Origin: Hofstenia miamia
Taxonomy: Eukaryota > Xenacoelomorpha > Acoela
Reading direction: 5' to 3'
Length of the DNA: 64,000 nt
Assembly (NCBI GenBank): GCA_004352715.1
Contig: SCFE01000117.1
Span: 586,727-650,726 of the forward strand
Below, one piece after another: positions 59,215 through 64,000 of this stretch. Under the pieces are notes generated by a model that saw nothing but the letters and a program-made list of their open reading frames with translations, was not told where the DNA came from and searched no databases. How positions within the stretch are numbered: the stretch's first letter is position 1; every line of letters starts with the position of its first letter. A program made the position numbers and the translations under genes.

Positions 59215-60085
59215 TTTTGTAATATACATGGCATTCCTTTATTTACTAATTGAGTATAAATATTATAATTTAACATGAACTGCAATCTAATTCAAATTTT
59301 GTGGTCTCTGTCGTATCTACTCCTGCTCAATCAATTTTTGAATACGTGTTAAAGTAATAGCAAAAATTGTTCATTGAATGTTTAACAATGTTTGACAAGG
59401 ACGTTCATTACACTAAAGAAAATGCTATCCGCCTTTGTTTATTATTACCTTATGAATTGCAAATTTGAAATAGTCTTATATTATTTTGTTGATGTTAGCA
59501 GTGGTATTTCATTTGTCCCTTATGAATCATTTGCACATATAGAGTTCATTATAATTCACAACAAATATAAGGGATAAAACATTTCACCCAAAATCATGGT
59601 AAATGAATTCTTGGTTAAATGAAATTTGGATTTTTTTATCAATGACCTTCCTGGTAATTCCTGTGCTAACTTATTTAATGTTTACTGCAAATGCTCTAAA
59701 TTTGTTGTCATTAGGTACTTCCAGCACTTTACCATAATCAAACTTGAATTTATAAAACAAGCATGAATAATAGAATTTTGCAAAAAAAATGAAAATCACA
59801 AATGCAAATATTGGTCAGCATAAATGCTCAAAGTATTTTCCTACGTTGCGTAGTTTGTATATGAATTCATTGAAAAATGCTGCAGGTTTTGAATCTTCCC
59901 ACTTCTGTATCGCAATGCTTCCCTCATTTGCAGTACTGAAGTTTCTCCATCACAGACTTTTTAGCAAATAAAAAACTGAGGAAGCCAGATCTGGTGACTA
60001 CGTGGATGAGACTGAACACTAAATCCCAAATCAGTTAGCTTAGTCCTGATAGCTAAGGCATTGTGGGCTTGCGAGAAAACAGAAT
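59215..60085. other. Downstream of the K2P gene
   Basis: Presumed 3' untranslated and intergenic DNA. No clear polyadenylation signal could be singled out among many AT-rich candidates. No other gene. Confidence 0.4.
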
Positions 60086-60099
60086 ATATATATATATAT

Positions 60100-60871
60100 A
60101 TCTACCAACAGGGCTTGTCGTGTTTGCTTAAAGTGCTCGCTACAATGTAATGAGAATGATAACATTACATGCATGCTATGCAATAACATAACTCTACACT
60201 ATGCATGCCTTGGTCTTAACAAGACGTTGATCAATGGCTTGGGAAAGAAATCCAGTGACACGAAAAATGGAGATTTGGTTTTTATCCTCGAGGAATGTGC
60301 CACAAATCAAAACAAACTTGTTTGGCTAGAAAATGCTATACATAGCATTGAGGAAAAAATAAATGTGTTAAGATGGAACATTACAAAGCTCTACATAGAG
60401 ATGAAATCATCACCCCAATCAGTATAGCTTGGTAGTACACTAAAGGATATCGAGAGGATTTCGACTGCAGTTGGAAGACTGGAGGATGAAACCGTGCTCA
60501 ATGTAAGAGTAAACGGAGTGATAGAAGATAGTGACAATGATTGGAATAAGGTAAGTGATGTTTTTACATTTCTTGGATGTAGTTCTGAATCAATTGCTAA
60601 CATACGTAGAATCGGTAAACTTGGTTCAAAAAAAGGACCTGGAATGACAATTATCACTTTCAAATCAGTTTGGGAGGCGAGAAAAATTGTTACCTCTGCA
60701 AACAAACTTAAGGAATATACAAAATATCGTATATTTGTCTCAAACGACTTATTTCTAGTGAACAGGATTTGGAAAAAAATACTTAGAAATAGATGGGAAC
60801 TGATCCAGTCTGGTTGTGAAAGAAAAAATTTAAAGATACAAGACATGAAGCTATATAGTAGTGGATTTTAG
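60100..60871 (+). pseudogene. LINE ORF1 (zinc finger, coiled coil, RRM-like)
   Basis: ORF1 proteins of LINEs bind the element RNA. The frame opens with a cysteine/histidine cluster at about 60110-60210 (CRVCLKCSLQCN, then CMLCNNITLHYACLGLNK), arranged like a PHD-type finger. A helical, probably coiled-coil stretch follows (ENAIHSIEEKINVLRWN). A stop/frameshift at 60425 separates this from a 125-codon frame at 60494-60871. That frame has the RRM-like pattern NVRVNGVIEDSDND, IANIRRIGKLG and MTIITFKSVWEARKI, then a basic tail. Only one lesion is visible, so the copy is young. ORF2 begins 7 bases after its stop. Confidence 0.75.
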
Positions 60872-60878
60872 GTAAATT

Positions 60879-61823
60879 GTGTTTGACAAGAGAAAAAATA
60901 TCCCAAAAACCTTATCCTTAAATAGCCAATATATTGTTATGAAGATGGACTTGTTTGAATCTCTATGTTCGTACCAGAAGTCTGATATTGTAGCTGCAAG
61001 TGAGACATGGCTAAATAGTAATCTAAGTGATGATCCTTTTGCTCTATCGGGTTTCGGAATTCCTATCAGATGTGATAGAGATAGTAGAAGAGGTGGTGTC
61101 GTTTGTGCTTGGGCTAAAATACGGTTGGTTGGGACATTAAATCCAGTTATTATGAAGCGTCAACCTCCTGAAATAGAAACTGTTGCTATTAACCTTGTTG
61201 ATCTCCGTATGCTATTCATATGCTTATATATTCCACCTAACTTACCGGTAATTGTATATAAAAGCGGGTTTAATTTCCTTGTAGAAGAAACAGATCATTT
61301 CTTATGTTGTAACAGAAATCATTTACTGATCACCTGTGGTGACCTTAATAATGAATTCGTGAAGAAACATTTAATAGATTTACAGAACCAACTCAATGTT
61401 GTAAATAAAATCACTGAGCCAACACACTGTAGTAATTTGTTGGATTGTATCCTTCTTGACACTTCTATAGCTGATTGGTATAAGGGTTCCACTCTTAATC
61501 TTTTGGGAAACTCCAGACGCAAAATCTGTAGTATCATACCAAATATTCAATTCTGTTCTGGAAGGTTCTCTCATCTTGATTACGATTTAAGAGAAATCAA
61601 TGTTAACGCCTTCTGTAAGATTTTGTCTAAATGTAACTTTGGGAACATGTATCGTGTAAATTGTATAGATGACAAAGTCGAAATATTTTATAAAAACATG
61701 TCAAGCGCAATAAATGTTATCCCTAAAACTATAGTTGAGATTACCGAGCAAGAACCACCTTGGATTACACCAAAACTTAAAGAAATTGAAAAAAAGCAGT
61801 CCAAAAATCCTGATATTTATTAG
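60879..61823 (+). CDS. LINE ORF2, apurinic-like endonuclease domain
   Basis: An open frame of 314 codons carrying the AP-endonuclease that nicks target DNA before reverse transcription. Catalytic landmarks in order: the glutamate in DIVAASETWLNSNLSDD, a glycine-rich turn in DSRRGGVVCAWAKIR, the GD.N block as ITCGDLNNEF, and NLLDCILLD near the end. The final histidine region is probably GRFSHLDYDL. The frame ends in a TAG at 61821, beyond which the RT domain continues in broken frames. In an intact element this would be the N-terminal third of one large ORF2. Confidence 0.85.
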   Translation: MFDKRKNIPKTLSLNSQYIVMKMDLFESLCSYQKSDIVAASETWLNSNLSDDPFALSGFGIPIRCDRDSRRGGVVCAWAKIRLVGTLNPVIMKRQPPEIETVAINLVDLRMLFICLYIPPNLPVIVYKSGFNFLVEETDHFLCCNRNHLLITCGDLNNEFVKKHLIDLQNQLNVVNKITEPTHCSNLLDCILLDTSIADWYKGSTLNLLGNSRRKICSIIPNIQFCSGRFSHLDYDLREINVNAFCKILSKCNFGNMYRVNCIDDKVEIFYKNMSSAINVIPKTIVEITEQEPPWITPKLKEIEKKQSKNPDIY

Positions 61824-62755
61824 CACTACAGTAATAAATTGAAAAGAGCAGTTTACATGGCTAAAGAAGCTTGGAGTAAAAAATGCAAAGATTCATCCAA
61901 AATATGGAGCGTTGTTAGTGATGCCAGAGGTACTAAGCTTAGCTAAAACGTGTTTTCTCCTCTTGGAGATACAAAGGCGGTATTACATAAGCTTAATCGA
62001 TTTTTTGCTAAATTTATGTTTCCAATTTACAAAACGAATTTGATTATTCAATTCGGGTGGATATGGAAAACAACGAAATTGATAACTGGATGCCACTCAC
62101 CATGCCACTTGCTACTTATCACTATCTAAAATCGATTAAAATTAACAAGGCCAGTGGATATTATAGTATTCCAGGTAAGCTTTATAAGGCCGCAGCGGCT
62201 GAATTAGCTGACCCCTATGCCATATAGTTAACACGAGTATTCTAAATACGACTATTCCTTGGCAATGGAAGCGTGTCTCAGTTAGTCGGATACCCAAAAT
62301 TCCTCGTCCAACAATTTCGAATTTTCGACCTATTTCACTAATTTCTGCTCCAGGTAAATTCTTGGAACACACTGTAGTAAATAGTGTCAAAAAGAAACTC
62401 CTTTGTGGTCTTGGCAATTGTCAATTTACTTATAAACGAAAATGTTTCCCGACTGTTGCACTTTTGGTATTGTTGGAAAAAAATACTAAACTCCTAGACA
62501 AATTGGATACATCCGCTGTCTTGTTGCAAACATGCGAGTTTAGTAAGGCATTCGAAACCATCCCACATGATCGTCTAGTTACTTAAATAATTGCATTAAA
62601 CTCTCCAAAGGGATTTATAAAATGGATTATGAACTATTTAAAGAATAGACACTTCCAATTTAAATATGGGTGTTTAAGAAGTGACTTATATAGTATTAAA
62701 AGAGGAGTTCCGCAGGGATCGATTTCTGTTGCATGTTTCCGACTTGCAGGCTGCT
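61824..62755 (+). pseudogene. LINE RT domain, truncated
   Basis: Continuation of the same ORF2. LKSIKINKASGYYSIPGKLY is at about 62125. ISNFRPISLISAPGKFLEHT is at about 62310. FSKAFETIPHDRLVT at about 62540 is the block with the first catalytic aspartate position changed to glutamate (CEFSKAFE). KRGVPQGSISVACF is at about 62700. The FADD block and everything after it are missing; from about 62760 the sequence is the tail of another LINE on the opposite strand. Confidence 0.85.
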
Positions 62756-62764
62756 CATCCAGCA

Positions 62765-64000
62765 AATAGCATGGTTAAATTTAACAACTATTACTCCAAT
62801 AACAAAGAACTACCCTTTTGTCAGTGAATTTAGTACGGTTCATGATTTTTGCATCTTTAATCACACTAGGTAAATTGTTATATATTGAAGCCGCCATTAA
62901 GAACCAAGAAAAGTTCATAAAATTATTATTTCTTCGAATATGTTTAGTAAATATGTTTCTGCTCTTATTGAAACTTAAACATTAGCTAACATTTTTGTTT
63001 AGTATAGCTTTTTGACTTATGAATTATTTGAATGAATTTTGTAACTGAGATAAACTGCGCATATTGTTCAGGATGCATTATATTGTATTCTTTGTATAGG
63101 TGAGTGATATGTGAGAAACGAAGATGATTACTTATTAACTGTAAAGTCCAGTTTGTCATTTTATTTAGATCGTGCCACTTGTTTTTATAATTTCCAATGC
63201 ATAATTGGGAGCCATAGCTTATTAAGCCATAAATTTTAGCTCTGATGTATTTTATTAAAAATTGCTTTGGTATAAACTCCTTCCATGTGCTGAGATTATT
63301 ATTGAATATTTCGATTCGTCTGATCATTAAATTCATTAAACTGGTAAAATCTAGCGTAGGATTTATCAACATTCCTAAATACGTAGCATTATCGTCAAGA
63401 GGTTTGCAAAGCCATCAAATTTTAGAGGGTGTGATTTTTCCTGATGAATGTAGTACTAAGAACTTTGTTTTACTAAGATTTAAGTTAAGTTGGGTCCTAT
63501 TCATCAAATTTTGTATGTTTTTTACTTCAGAACTTAGAATTTTTGTTGCTTGAATGGCATTTCAATGTTCAACATAGAGGCAGATATCATCAGCGAATTG
63601 GATTATCCTACTATGCCTAAGGCATTCCCTCATATCATTCACATATATATTAAATAGTAATGGCCCCAACTTCGACCCTTGTGGGATCCCTTGCTTTATT
63701 TCTAAACTATCTGAGTATGTGTTGTTGGTCTTAACCTTTTGTGTACGATCAGTTAAGTAGCTTTTTATCAAGAGAATGGATTCACTGCTTAGTTGATACT
63801 TATGTAGCTTTTTTATTAATTCATGGCTCATGCTATCAAATGCTTTTGCAGAGGTCTAAAAATGCTACAGCACAAAATTTGTTGTCATTTAGCTGCATTC
63901 TCCAATCTTCCACGGCGGTAATAATTGCATCAGTGGATGATCTTTGTTTTTTTAACCAAAATCGACAGGACATTAGCAGATTACTTTCAATAAAGTATGC
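62765..64000 (-). pseudogene. Second LINE RT and C-terminus, continues past the window
   Basis: Minus strand, so it enters at 64000. Blocks: RSSTDAIITAVEDWRMQLND and FCAVAFLDL at about 63950-63850. SHELIKKLHKYQLSSESILL, QGIPQGSKLGPLLFNIYVND and the catalytic IIQFADDICLYVEH follow at 63831-63562, with the FADD motif intact. Broken thumb sequence comes next, then a 128-codon C-terminal frame at 63372-62986 (FIPKQFLIKYIRAKIYGLIS, HITHLYKEYNIMHPEQYAQF), ending near NFSWFLMAASIYNNLPSVIK at about 62890. Frameshifts near 63850 and 63550 and several stops mark it as inactive, but it is younger than most relics here. Confidence 0.85.

Overview
This is animal nuclear DNA: AT-rich, intron-bearing and crowded with decayed transposable elements. 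The evidence is a spliced two-pore-domain potassium (K2P) channel gene, short spliced exons with GT/AG borders, AT and TC microsatellites, and many eukaryotic element types: LINEs, Ty3/gypsy and Ty1/copia pieces, Tc1/mariner, hAT-like and Harbinger-like MITEs. The species cannot be fixed from the sequence; an invertebrate is most likely. Runs of N, often flanked by perfect local duplications, point to a gapped short-read assembly.

Layout. 0-8.5 kb: a 725 bp TIR element, a mariner relic, local duplications that look partly like assembly faults, two phase-matched exons of an unrecognised minus-strand gene (5.8-6.5 kb), and a degenerate LINE. 8.5-11.1 kb: a LINE reverse transcriptase fragment framed by ~140 bp direct repeats, then an internally deleted Tc1 element. 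11.1-15.8 kb is featureless AT-rich DNA. 15.8-22 kb is a nested pile: a GC-ended MITE, a Ty3/gypsy relic broken up by a TA-MITE, a 324 bp tandem duplication, a Harbinger-like MITE and an inverted copia fragment, then a LINE tail. 22-28 kb: microsatellites, gaps, another LINE tail and a hAT-type MITE.

29.0-59.2 kb is one K2P gene on the plus strand. Four exons (29010-29330, 35361-35493, 35536-35698, 58860-59214) join in phase into a 323-residue protein with four membrane segments and two selectivity filters (TTIGYGN and TTIGYGD). Its third intron is about 23 kb. That intron holds two copies of an IS630/Tc1-type DDE transposon with tandem-repeat termini, a compact three-exon gene for a probable SGNH-hydrolase-like protein, three MITEs, a LINE with C2H2 fingers, a nested pair of hAT-like elements, and two isolated exon-like segments. 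A full-length decayed Tc1 element lies in intron 1.

59.2-64 kb: the 5' two-thirds of a LINE (finger/RRM-like ORF1, AP endonuclease, partial RT) meets the 3' end of a second, oppositely oriented LINE that runs off the window.

No CRISPR array, tRNA, rRNA or bacterial-style operon was seen. The host genes that can be supported are the K2P channel, the minus-strand gene at 5.8-6.5 kb and probably the SGNH-like gene.
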